DNA of 64,000 bases, taken from CAWJLE01 sp963843645. GTDB lineage: Bacteria; Chloroflexota; Anaerolineae; DAOTYC01. This document shows positions 25,446 through 34,351 of the stretch, piece by piece. The first letter of the stretch is position 1, and each line of letters begins with the position of its first letter. The notes beneath the pieces are model-generated. The model had not been told where the DNA came from, ran no database searches, and worked only from the letters and a program-made list of their open reading frames with translations. A program made the translations under genes and the position numbers. The DNA is taken from contig CAWJLE010000005.1 in the NCBI GenBank assembly GCA_963843645.1, forward strand, positions 124,001-188,000. Reading direction: 5' to 3'.

Positions 25446-26501
25446 TCAATCGCGCAGGGGGCCGGCTACGGCCGCAGCCGGCGCTGACACGGATTCAGGA
25501 CCCGTCTCGCTGTTGAGCAACGTGACTGTCGGCGTAGATGGGTCAACCCGCTTGTCGATTGCGTTCAAGAGCTTTGGGAATGGTTCCTTGATCAATACGG
25601 TGGTGTGTTTGACCATGGCGGCTTGCCGGCCGAAAGACTGGAAGCCTTTCTCGTGCAGGGCCGGCAAAACTCCCCCCTGATACTCACGCACGGCGGTATA
25701 TACTGGCTTGGCCGCCCAGCTCGATATGCGATCCAAGCCGAAATCCAATAAAGTGTCCACTTTGTTGCGAGCGCGTGGTGACAGTGTCACGTCCATCCAG
25801 TGCCCGGCGCTGCCGGGCCGGATCTGCAGGAAAGCGTCCAGTTTGCCGTCTTCGCTCTCGAGTACGTACATCTCTTCGCCCCACATGTGCATGTGGTTGC
25901 TGACGACGTGCCAGCTAAACGGCGACTGCCCCTCCGCCATCTGCACCAGTCGTGGCGTCACCTCGAGATAGAGATCTCGCAACCGCCTCTCATCTCCTCC
26001 GCGCGGGCGACGCAGCCTGCCCGGGAACGGCGTGTGACGGCATGGGGGCAACGCGTCCAGCCGCAGAATCTCTTCTCGGGCATAGATCGTGAAGCCGACC
26101 TGTCGGAAGACCTGGACTTCGTCGCCGCCGCTGGGCAGACTGACCAGCAACCGCTGAACGCCGCCTTCCGCGGCCTGGGCGCTGGCGTATGTGATGAGCT
26201 TATTCCATAGATTCTGCACTTCAGGTCGGTCCGACAAGGCAGGGGAAACGTAGACGATCTCAGCTTCTGGTCGTCCGGGACGCTCCACCATTTGCAGCAT
26301 CCCGGCCAGGAGTCCGCCCTTGATTTTTTCACGCACCAGCCACGTGTGGCTCAAAGGTTCAGGAACGAAGATGGTCGAGGAGAGGGCGCGCCAAAACGGT
26401 GACACCGGTCGTACCAACATCCGCTGCACACCCAGAGATGTTCCTTTGCTTCCCAGCTTCCGCAGAAGCCAGACATGTTCAAGTCCCAATGGCTCAACCA
26501 A
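25446..26501 (-). CDS. GNAT-superfamily acetyltransferase-like protein
   Basis: A 351-residue protein that appears to contain two GNAT-like halves. The first includes AEIVYVSPALSDRPEVQNLWNKLITYASAQAAEGGVQRLLVSLPS and VFRQVGFTIYAREEILRLD. The second includes ERRLRDLYLEVTPRLV and LLDFGLDRISSWAAKPVYTAVREYQGGVLPALHEKGFQSFGRQAAMVKHT. The typical acetyl-CoA loop is not clearly visible, so activity is uncertain. It opens the run leading to the R3H ATPase, tmk and darA. Confidence 0.65.
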   Translation of the reverse strand: MVEPLGLEHVWLLRKLGSKGTSLGVQRMLVRPVSPFWRALSSTIFVPEPLSHTWLVREKIKGGLLAGMLQMVERPGRPEAEIVYVSPALSDRPEVQNLWNKLITYASAQAAEGGVQRLLVSLPSGGDEVQVFRQVGFTIYAREEILRLDALPPCRHTPFPGRLRRPRGGDERRLRDLYLEVTPRLVQMAEGQSPFSWHVVSNHMHMWGEEMYVLESEDGKLDAFLQIRPGSAGHWMDVTLSPRARNKVDTLLDFGLDRISSWAAKPVYTAVREYQGGVLPALHEKGFQSFGRQAAMVKHTTVLIKEPFPKLLNAIDKRVDPSTPTVTLLNSETGPESVSAPAAAVAGPLRD

Positions 26502-26566
26502 TCGTGCCCCTCAATTTCACACGATTTCCGCATGCGCGCGTCGGATGCTACCAAAGTACCACGATA

Positions 26567-26595
26567 ATTGTACCAATTTTCAACCTGAATGGCAA
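26567..26595 (-). promoter_or_regulatory. Sigma-70 promoter of the GNAT-R3H-tmk-darA run
   Basis: On the minus strand TTGCCA (26590-26595), 17 bases, then TACAAT (26567-26572), about 66 bases upstream of the 26,501 start. Confidence 0.65.
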
Positions 26596-26623
26596 ATGAT
26601 GTGCGCCAATGGACCTCCTTGAC

Positions 26624-26731
26624 ATTGAGGCCGCGACGTTCGTTCCCCGGCGCCAAACGACGGCCGGGCAGGAATTCACATTCCTGCCCGGCCGTCGTTT
26701 GGCGCCGGGGAACGAACGTCGCGGCCTCAAT
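26624..26731. repeat. Perfect 52-bp inverted repeat with 4-base loop
   Basis: Bases 26624-26675 are the exact reverse complement of 26680-26731, with TCAC between them. The arms begin ATTGAGGCCGCGACGTT and end GGCAGGAAT. No mismatch was found in a base-by-base check. No U-run follows on either side, so it is not a typical terminator. It fills the gap between the two-CW-like gene and the promoter of the GNAT gene. Confidence 0.97.
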
Positions 26732-26790
26732 AAAAGCTTTGGCACGCCTTCGCTCCAGTCCGCTCAATGAGCTTGTGCTGGGCGCGGCTA

Positions 26791-27127
26791 CTAATTGACT
26801 GGCGCGCCGGCGAACAGCGGACACGTGGGACAGGCAGCCGGCAGAGTTCCTTGCGAGGCCATCCGGGCCGACCAGCAAGCCCATTCCGGATGCAGGTAGG
26901 CCGCGCACTTCCCGCGGTTTTCTGGGCTGCAGCCATGAAGCGACCAGCAAGTCGGGTGGGTCGACGGACGCGGTACGGGCTTGTGCTTCGGCTGCGATTT
27001 CGACCCCGGCCTCCGCTTCCAAACGGTCATACAAACGAGTCATGGCATATCCGATTGTCAGGGTGATTGCCAGCGGTACAATGCAGCGCAGAGCAAACAG
27101 CATCGTTATGGCACTTACTTCTCTCAT
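26791..27127 (-). CDS. Membrane-anchored cysteine-rich (two-CW-like) protein (frameshift)
   Basis: The start MREVSAITMLFALR with a membrane segment (FALRCIVPLAITLTIGYAM) is in one frame. The Cys-rich domain HPTCWSLHGCSPENRGKCAAYL-x-WACW to ACPTCPLF is in another. Removing one C near 26,965 joins them as VDHPTCWSLHGC, for about 111 residues. Two CW pairs plus CxxC suggest a metal or Fe-S site on the soluble side. GGGAGGCGGGGCG precedes ATG 27127. Function unknown. Confidence 0.65.
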
Positions 27128-27256
27128 CGCCCCGCCTCCCGACAAGTCCTGTAGGTGCAGACTGTCATCCCTATCCTCAGTGTACCGTCGGTCAGTGGGT
27201 TTGTCTATCGGGGGAACGACCCATTTCGGCGTGGGCCTAACAGGCCAAAAAAGCGT

Positions 27257-27916
27257 TTACTCTTCGATTTCGATCAACCCCTTCCTGATGGCGTATTTGA
27301 CCAGCTCCACGCGACTGTGAAGGTTTAGCTTCTCCATGATGTTATCGCGGTGGCGATCGACGGTCTTGATGCTAATGATCAGCCTATCCGCGATCTCGGC
27401 GTTGGTCAGTCCCTGGGCGATGAGGACCAGAACCTCCTGCTCGCGGGGCGTCAGCGCGTCGTAGAGCGCCCATTCGCTGTCGGCTTTCGGACGCTTCAGG
27501 TAATCTTGTACGAGCCGGGTGGCCAACGACGGGTAGAGGAACACGTCACCCCTGATGACGGTCTGTATGGCCGTTATCAGTTCGTCCGGCGCGGCGCGCT
27601 TGGGCACGTAGCCCGAAGCCCCCGCTTTGAGCATCTCGAAGAAGTATTGGTCGTCTTCGTGCATCGTCAATGCCAGCACAGCGGTCTCGGGTGTGCTCTC
27701 CTTGATGCGTCGCGTCGCTTCGATGCCTCTCATCTCCGGCATCTGGATGTCCATCAGGACAAGGTCGGGGCGTAACTCACGGGCGCGCTCCACCGCCTGG
27801 GTCCCGGTTTCGGCTTCACCGACGATCTCGATGTCGGGCTGCGCCTCCAACAGCATCCGCAGTCCAGATCGAACTACGGCGTGATCATCCGCCAGCACCA
27901 GCCTGATCTTGGGCAT
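27257..27916 (-). CDS. NarL/FixJ-family response regulator
   Basis: A 219-residue two-domain regulator. The receiver (MPKIRLVLADDHAVVRSGLRM) has phosphoacceptor Asp in LVLMDIQMPEMRG and Lys in GYVPKRAAPDEL. The LuxR-type HTH is LTPREQEVLVLIAQGLTNAEIADRLIISIKTVDRHRDNIMEKL. ATG 27916 is preferred over the upstream 28000 frame because GGAGGACGGCA lies before it. It overlaps the 3' end of the adjacent histidine kinase by about 32 bases and is clearly its partner. Confidence 0.94.
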   Translation of the reverse strand: MPKIRLVLADDHAVVRSGLRMLLEAQPDIEIVGEAETGTQAVERARELRPDLVLMDIQMPEMRGIEATRRIKESTPETAVLALTMHEDDQYFFEMLKAGASGYVPKRAAPDELITAIQTVIRGDVFLYPSLATRLVQDYLKRPKADSEWALYDALTPREQEVLVLIAQGLTNAEIADRLIISIKTVDRHRDNIMEKLNLHSRVELVKYAIRKGLIEIEE

Positions 27917-29976
27917 TGCCGTCCTCCTCTGCGCTCGCTCGAATCGTAACGTGGATCGTCGTTCCAGAGCCGGGCTTCGATTCGATCTGGCACTCACCAC
28001 CTACCAGAGTCACACGTTCCTTCATGCCGAGCAGACCCCAACTGCGGCGCTGTCGCGTTCCTGGGTTCAGCATCTCGTCCGGGTCGAACCCCCGGCCATC
28101 GTCCTGGATTTCCAGCTGCACGGTGCCTGTCTCGAAGACCAGCCGCACGACGACGCAATTCGCATTCGCATGCCGGGCCACGTTCGTCAGGCTTTCCTGG
28201 ACGATGCGGAAGATCACCGTCTCGATCTCGGGCGACAGAGGGTGCCGCTCTCCCTCGAGCACCAGCCGTGTCTTGATCCTCGTCTGTGATTTCGAAGTCT
28301 TGAAGTTGTCCGCGCAAAGCCGGGGTAAGCCCCAGATCGTATAAGACGGACGGGCGCAAATCGGCGATGACGTTGTGAACTTCCTGCAGGGCCTGGCTGC
28401 TGAGCGCTTTGAGATTGGTCAGCTGGCGTGCGGCCGTCGCTGGGTCCGAGTTCACGCTCTCGGTGGCGGCCGCCAGCCCAAGTCCGAGAGCAGTGAGCAC
28501 CTGGCCGGTCCCGTCGTGCAGTTCGCGGGCGATGCGCTGGCGCTCCTTTTCCTGCGCCGCGACGACGCGGCGGAGCATCTCGCCCCGCAGCTCTTCGCGC
28601 GCCTGGACTTCGCGGTACAGCGTTGCATTATCAATGGCCATGCTCAATTGCCCCGCCACGGTCTGAATCAGCGACAGGTCACGGACGGCGAGGGGCTCCG
28701 TTGACGGTTTTGCGCACAATAGCAGGCTGCCGGCGATGCGGCCCTTGATCCTCAACGGCACGCACACAGTCCGGCCGCCCTCAGTCGTCGTGGCCGTTTC
28801 AATGGCGTCCGGAAGCGACTTCGCCCCATCGATGATTCCGGACAGCTCACCGGTGTCGAGCACACGGCGTGCAATGTCGCGCGCCTGCTCCACACACACC
28901 GAGTTTGCGCTGTCGGCTCCACAACTGACCTCCGTCGGTCCATTCGTTCGATCTCGCAGCACAATCAGCCCAAAGGCGATGCGAGGCAGGCTGCTGACGA
29001 TCGTGGCCACCGCTTGACGCAACAGCACGTTCACATCGAGTGAGGTCACCAGGCCGCGTGAGACCTCGAAGAGCATGAAGAGGTCCTGCACGGCCATCTG
29101 CAACTGGCGATTGAGTTTCTCAGTCTCGTTGCGGGCCTGCTGCTGCGCTTCCAGCGCTTCGCGCTGCGCAGTCTGGCGGGCTTCATTGGCGGCCGTCCAT
29201 GAGTGCTGGCGCTCGATTTCGAAAGCACGCAGCATCCTGATGATGAACAGGGTAATTGCACCGGCATCGACCGCGCGAAAGAGCTGGATTGGGATGCCGA
29301 ACCACTCGCTGAAAAGCGTGGAGTTGACGATCGTGGACGGAAATAAGAAGCTCGATTCCAGGAAGGTTTGACCGACGGCGCCATAGAGGAACAGACCCAG
29401 GGCTGCCCATAAGAGATCGCGGCGCGGATTCGGCATCCCACGAGCCTGCATGGCTCGCTGTTCCAGCACCATGCCCCAGGCCGCCAGCAGCGCGCCTGGA
29501 ATCGCGAGGATGTAGCGCGCCAGCACGTCGGCGGCCGCCACCATGGCCGCCGGTTGAGGCCGATACCACCATTCCGTCGACGAAACGCTGACGACCCACA
29601 ATCCGAGCAGGCTGGTTCCTACGAGGATCGTCACGCGACGGGCTTGGCCATCCTGAAGCGAGGAAAATGCCAGCTGTGCACCGAACAGGACCAACAAGAA
29701 GAACGAGGCGGCCAACACGAGGACGCGGATGCCGTCCCACGCCGGCGTGGTCAGGCTGGACGCGAACTCGCCCGTCTGCCCGAACATATCGATCCATCCG
29801 TGGGCGCCGTGCACGATGCCGAATCCGGCCAGAGTGCGCATCGTGCGGGCAATCCTCGGCTCGGGTGCCCGGCCGGATTGAAGCCAAACGGCCAGGCCCA
29901 TACTAAAGAAGGCCAGGCCGTAGAAGAAGAACACGACCACAAGGTTGCGCTCAAAGAACAGGCTCAGCGCATTCAT
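27885..29976 (-). CDS. Membrane sensor histidine kinase, HisKA_3 type (frameshift)
   Basis: About 696 residues after repair. The N-terminal third contains several membrane segments starting NLVVVFFFYGLAFFSMGLAVWL. A GAF-like domain follows a short coiled coil (NVLLRQAVATIVSSLPRIAFGLIVLRD). The HisKA_3 region has the phospho-His in RIARELHDGTGQVLTALGLG. The ATPase domain (VQESLTNVARHANAN, IQDDGRGFDPDEM, GLLGMKERVTLVGG) is in another frame; one extra base near 28,286 separates them. The start ATG overlaps the gatB stop by four bases, and the stop overlaps the regulator. The signal sensed is unknown. Confidence 0.9.
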
Positions 29977-31412
29977 GGCCCGGCTGACCGAAGTCGCTCC
30001 TCAATTAGAGCCTTGACTACGTTCGGGTTGGCCTTGCCCCGGGTTTGTCTCATGACCTGCCCCATCAGGAAGCCGGACGCCATCTGCTTGCCGGCTCGGA
30101 AGTCCGACACTGCTTTCGGGTTCGCGGCGATTACCTGATCGACGATCCGGCTCAGCTCGTCCTGATCGCTGATCTGCAGCAAGCCGCGCTCCTGGACGAT
30201 CGACTGTGCGCTCGCCCCGGTGTCGAACATGACTTCCAGCACCTGCTTACCCGTGGCCATGCTGATCGTTCCCTGGTCGATGAGGGTCAGCAGCTCGGCC
30301 AGCTGAGTAGGCGTGATCCGCAGCGCTTCGATCGCTTGGTCTGTGAGCTTCAACAACCGGAAAACCTCGCCGAGGATCCAGTTGCACACCGCCTTGGCGT
30401 CGCCGTGGGCACGAACGGCGGCCTCGAAGAACTCCGCCACGGCCCGATCTCCGGTTAGCTGGCGAGCGTCGTAAGCCGACAGCCCGTACTCCTCGATGAA
30501 CCGCTCGCGCTTAGGGTCGGGCAGCTCCGGCAGCCGGCTGCGCAGCTCATCCAGGTACTTCTCACTCAAGCAGAGCGGCGGCAGGTCGGGTTCGGGAAAA
30601 TACCGATAGTCGTGGGCTTCTTCCTTGCTGCGCTGGACGACCGTCACGCCGCGGGCGTCGTCCCATCCCATCGTCACCTGCTCAACGCGGCCGTGCCGGT
30701 CAAGGACCTCCGCCTGGCGCTCGATTTCGTATGCCAGCGCCTGCTCGACCGCCCGGAAGGAGTTCAGGTTCTTGACTTCGACCTTGGTGCCGAATTCCGT
30801 GGCGCCCTCCGGCTTCAGCGAAATGTTGGCTTCGCACCGCATGGCGCCCTCTTCCATGTTGCCGCTGCTCACGCCCAGATAGCGCAGAATCGCGCGGAGC
30901 TGCGTGAGGTACTCGCGTGCTTCCTCGGCGCTGCGGATATCCGGCTCGGTCACGATCTCCATCAGCGGCACGCCGGCCCGGTTGAAGTCAACCAGGCTGT
31001 ATTCGCCGATGTGGGTGAGCTTGGCCGCGTCTTCTTCGAGGTGAATGCGCCTGATGCGGATGCATTTCAAGCCGCCGCCGACCTCCACGTTCAAGCAGCC
31101 GTTTTCGCACAGCGGCAACTCGTACTGGCTGATCTGGTAGTTCTTCGGCATGTCAGGGTAGAAATAGGATTTCCGAGCAAAGCGACTGAAATCGTTGATT
31201 CGGCAACCGAGGGCCAGTCCCGTCATCACCGTACACTCGACTGCGCGGCGGTTGATGGCAGGCAGCACGCCCGGCATGCCCGTACAGACGGGGCAGCAAT
31301 GCGTGTTCGGTGCAGCTGCGGCGAGGTCGACGTTGCTGCACGAACAGAACATCTTGGAATCTGTCTGAAGTTGAGCGTGGACTTCCATTCCGACGATGAC
31401 TTCGTATTTCAA
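29973..31412 (-). CDS. gatB: Aspartyl/glutamyl-tRNA amidotransferase subunit B
   Basis: GatB, with GatA and GatC, converts Glu-tRNA(Gln) or Asp-tRNA(Asn) to the amide form. The 479-residue product has the family length. It begins YEVIVGMEVHAQLQTDSKMFCSCSN, with CPVCTGMPGVLP zinc-site cysteines, KNYQISQYELPLC and the C-terminal YqeY-like domain ending GKANPNVVKALIEERL. gatA and gatC are not in the window. It is the first gene before the histidine kinase, overlapping it by ATGA. Confidence 0.97.
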   Translation of the reverse strand: MKYEVIVGMEVHAQLQTDSKMFCSCSNVDLAAAAPNTHCCPVCTGMPGVLPAINRRAVECTVMTGLALGCRINDFSRFARKSYFYPDMPKNYQISQYELPLCENGCLNVEVGGGLKCIRIRRIHLEEDAAKLTHIGEYSLVDFNRAGVPLMEIVTEPDIRSAEEAREYLTQLRAILRYLGVSSGNMEEGAMRCEANISLKPEGATEFGTKVEVKNLNSFRAVEQALAYEIERQAEVLDRHGRVEQVTMGWDDARGVTVVQRSKEEAHDYRYFPEPDLPPLCLSEKYLDELRSRLPELPDPKRERFIEEYGLSAYDARQLTGDRAVAEFFEAAVRAHGDAKAVCNWILGEVFRLLKLTDQAIEALRITPTQLAELLTLIDQGTISMATGKQVLEVMFDTGASAQSIVQERGLLQISDQDELSRIVDQVIAANPKAVSDFRAGKQMASGFLMGQVMRQTRGKANPNVVKALIEERLRSAGP

Positions 31413-31441
31413 TTTGGTTCTCCCACCGCGATGATACGTTG

Positions 31442-31447
31442 ATTATA
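31442..31447 (-). promoter_or_regulatory. Possible -10 box upstream of gatB
   Basis: TATAAT on the minus strand, 30 bases before the gatB ATG. No good -35 box was found at 16-18 bases, so the call is weak. The rest of 31,413-31,556 shows nothing else recognisable. Confidence 0.35.
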
Positions 31448-31556
31448 ACACGAAGGCGGGCCATCGTCACGTGGCTTTTGGCGGGGCGACGCCTGGTTCC
31501 GATTTCGCGGCACCGGCGACCACCTCGGTTTGCCCTACCACCGCCCACGGCCGAGG

Positions 31557-32294
31557 TTACGCCGCGCGCGCCCAGCGGGCGAGGAGCGGTCCGAGGAAGG
31601 CAATGACCGCCCCGCCGAACAGCAGGAACGGCCCGTAAGCGATGTAGCTCTTCATAGTCTTGACGCGGGTCAGTACCAGGATGAGGGACACGATGCCGCC
31701 GGAGAAGATACCGATGACCAAAGCCGTAATGATGTTGGGAAAGCCGACTACTGCACCGATGAACGCGGCCAGCTTGACGTCGCCCGCGCCCATCCCGCCG
31801 GGTTTCACCAGCGCGACGATGAAGAAGAAGCCGAAACCAACTGCTGCGCCGATTATGGAATCCATTGGCTCCGGTATTCCAGGCAATAACGAGCCCGCCA
31901 GCGCGATCACAATGGCTGGGAGGATGACGACGTTGAAGATGAGGTGTTGCTCCAGGTCCGTGATGAGCACGACCAGAAAGACGCAGGCATACAGCGCGTA
32001 CAGCACAAACGCGGGCGTGAGACCCCGCGTCAGGTAGATGCCGATTAGAACGACGGCCGCACCCAGTTCTACGATGAGATGGCGTAGAGACAGCCCGGTC
32101 TTGCACTCCGGGCAGTGGGAGCGGCCGGTCACGTAACCGACAGCCGCGATCCAGTTCAGCGCCGGTCGAGCGGCGCCGCAGGCTGGGCAGGCCGGACAGC
32201 CGCCAATTCGCCGACGAGCCAGCAAAGCGTCCGCCACGTAGTCGACGCCGGCCCCGATCAGAACACCCAACAACGCGACGAGTCCAATGATCAT
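31557..32294 (-). CDS. Prepilin peptidase (A24 family)
   Basis: About 245 residues from ATG 32294 (MIIGLVALLGVLIG), which has AGGAGCGGCA upstream. It cleaves type IV prepilin leaders and usually N-methylates the new end. Visible are a cytoplasmic loop with CPACPACG and CPEC (zinc-binding cysteines of the methylase domain), and the catalytic aspartates in VLITDLEQHLI and GGMGAGDVKLAA. About eight membrane segments are present. No pilin genes are adjacent. Confidence 0.92.
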   Translation of the reverse strand: MIIGLVALLGVLIGAGVDYVADALLARRRIGGCPACPACGAARPALNWIAAVGYVTGRSHCPECKTGLSLRHLIVELGAAVVLIGIYLTRGLTPAFVLYALYACVFLVVLITDLEQHLIFNVVILPAIVIALAGSLLPGIPEPMDSIIGAAVGFGFFFIVALVKPGGMGAGDVKLAAFIGAVVGFPNIITALVIGIFSGGIVSLILVLTRVKTMKSYIAYGPFLLFGGAVIAFLGPLLARWARAA

Positions 32295-32454
32295 TGCCGC
32301 TCCTGCTTCGCTCAACTACTCAATGACTGGCCCACCAAAGTGGTGGGAGCGAGACCCAACGATGATTGACAAAAGCCCCTGCACGCAGTAGAATCGACTT
32401 GCCCGTACGCCTGAGAGCAGCGAACGGAGATCGCCCCTTGAAGAGGACGCCCTG

Positions 32455-33288
32455 TTGGCCGAAACGCAACGCCAGAACAGCAAGTACTCGCAGCGATTGA
32501 GTATCACTGTGGGCATCGTCATGCTGGGCCTGGTGTCTTCGCTTCTGATCCACCTCCCGACCCGCATACTGACGTTCAACGTCCTGGGCTCGCCTCTCAG
32601 CTTTCATCTTTCGGGCCGCTACGTATTGGTGGCCCTCGTCGTCGGGCTGACCTGCACTGGCACCGACTCCCTGATTCGCACGCATCCTATGGCGGAGCGC
32701 CGGCAGTTGCGGGGCACCTTCTCTATGTGGACCATCTCCGCGCTGTTGGTGCTTCTCGCGACGTTGGCCCTGCTGCGCGCGCCGAACCGTGGCATATGGG
32801 TATTCGGCGTCGTGCTGGTTGGCATCCTGCTAGCCCTGTCGATGGTCGCCGAGTATCACACGATCGACCCGGCAGATCCCCGCTTCCGCACGTCGCAGGT
32901 GTTTCTCAACGTGCTGACGTATGCCCTGGCGCTGATCATGTTCGTGATCGTGTACGGGGCCAAATCGCGCAGCCTGCTCTCGGCGACCACGCTGCTGATC
33001 GTTGCCACGCTGCTCAGCCTGGAGCTCCTGCGTGTGACGGGGCTCCAGATGTCGGCGATCATCCCGTATGCGCTGGTCACCGGCATGATCGTCGGCGAAT
33101 CAGTATGGGCCTTGAACTACTCGCGTGTGCCCGGCCTCGTGGGCGGCTTGCTCCTGCTGCTCAGCTTCCACGTCATTACCGGCCTGGCTTATCAGCACCT
33201 GGTCAGCGGCCTGAAGACGCGAGTGCTGGTCGAATACGCCGCAATTGTGTTCGTGGGCTTGGCTCTGGTGCTGCACTTCTCCGTTTGA
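32455..33288 (+). CDS. Multi-span membrane protein (DUF5656-like)
   Basis: A 277-residue protein with seven or eight hydrophobic segments, for example LSITVGIVMLGLVSSLLIHL and ALIMFVIVYGAK. It has a conserved-looking TFNVLGSPLSFHLSGRYVLV. It resembles the uncharacterised DUF5656 proteins of Chloroflexota; the family name is a memory-based match. A TTG start at 32455 is chosen because AGAGGA lies 7 bases upstream. It is divergent from the prepilin peptidase gene; the 32,295-32,454 gap shows no other feature. Confidence 0.65.
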   Translation: MAETQRQNSKYSQRLSITVGIVMLGLVSSLLIHLPTRILTFNVLGSPLSFHLSGRYVLVALVVGLTCTGTDSLIRTHPMAERRQLRGTFSMWTISALLVLLATLALLRAPNRGIWVFGVVLVGILLALSMVAEYHTIDPADPRFRTSQVFLNVLTYALALIMFVIVYGAKSRSLLSATTLLIVATLLSLELLRVTGLQMSAIIPYALVTGMIVGESVWALNYSRVPGLVGGLLLLLSFHVITGLAYQHLVSGLKTRVLVEYAAIVFVGLALVLHFSV

Positions 33289-33302
33289 GGCCGGCCCCGA
33301 CG

Positions 33303-34295
33303 TCAGATCTCCACCATCGCGCCGAACCCATCCTGGTCCGCTCTCTCCAGCACGTAGCGCGCAACGGACACGTCCTGGACCGCAATGCCCACCGCTTTGA
33401 AGAAGGTCACCTGGGCATCGTCCTCTCGGCCCGGCTTAAGCCCTGCTGCGATCTCACCGATCTCAGCGTACACGTCGCTCTCGCCGAACAAACCTTCGCG
33501 TTTCGCCTGGATCAGGTCTCCGGCCTCTGCCCAGGCCGCCTCACGCGAGTCGACCACCACACGGGCGCGTTGCACCGTCGTCGATTCGATCTCTCGCATC
33601 TCCGGCGTGAACGAGCCGATCCCATTCAGGTGTACTCCGGCCCTGAGCGCGCTATCCGGGACGACTGCGGTACGCGCCGTGGTGGCGGTGCAGATGACGT
33701 CGGCCTCGCGCACTGCCTCTGCCGGCGACGTGGCGACTCGAATGTCGGCCGGAATACGGCCGCCGCGCGCCCTCATTTCCTCCGCGTAGCGTTCCGCAGC
33801 GCCGCGGTCCAAGTCGTAGATCCACGCCCGGCGGATGTTGCGGACGGTGCAGACCCCTTCCAGCTGCGTGCGTCCCTGCACGCCCGCTCCGAAGACGGCG
33901 GCCGTCTCAGCGTCTGGCCGCGCCAGCCAACGCGTGGCGACGCCGGACGCGGCGCCGGTGCGCAGCGCCGTCAGGTACGCGCCGTCCATCAAGGCCCGTG
34001 GCTCGCCGGTCGCTGCGTCGTTGACGACCACCAGGGCATTGACCGTGGCCCGGCCCTTCCCGGCGTTGCGTGGGAAGATCGAGACGATCTTCATCCCCAG
34101 AGCATCGCTGCGGGCGAGGTACGCTGGCATGTACAGCATGGTTCCTTCGTGGCGTTTCACGTCGATAGCCGTGCGGACCGGCACGATCGCTTGCCCCGCC
34201 GATAGCTGGACGAAGCTTTCCTGCACGACGTTGATGGCGACGTCCATGGATGCTGCTCTGCGCACGTCATCTCGAGACAGGACCCGTAGCTGCAT
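33303..34295 (-). CDS. Ornithine cyclodeaminase/mu-crystallin family protein
   Basis: A 330-residue NAD(P)-dependent enzyme of the family that includes ornithine cyclodeaminase, alanine dehydrogenase and ketimine reductases. Visible are the substrate-side VPVRTAIDVKRHEGTMLYMPAYL, LMDGAYLTALRTGAASGVATRWLARPDAETAAVFGAGVQGRTQLEGV (Rossmann GxGxxG) and HLNGIGSFTPEMREI. The exact substrate is unclear. GGAGGCACAACG precedes the ATG. It is immediately downstream of the hydantoinase-family gene, suggesting amino-acid or lactam breakdown. Confidence 0.88.
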   Translation of the reverse strand: MQLRVLSRDDVRRAASMDVAINVVQESFVQLSAGQAIVPVRTAIDVKRHEGTMLYMPAYLARSDALGMKIVSIFPRNAGKGRATVNALVVVNDAATGEPRALMDGAYLTALRTGAASGVATRWLARPDAETAAVFGAGVQGRTQLEGVCTVRNIRRAWIYDLDRGAAERYAEEMRARGGRIPADIRVATSPAEAVREADVICTATTARTAVVPDSALRAGVHLNGIGSFTPEMREIESTTVQRARVVVDSREAAWAEAGDLIQAKREGLFGESDVYAEIGEIAAGLKPGREDDAQVTFFKAVGIAVQDVSVARYVLERADQDGFGAMVEI

Positions 34296-34351
34296 CGTTG
34301 TGCCTCCGTTGGTTGGGCCTCACAGAAGCGAGGGTGAGTGCTCCTACGGCT

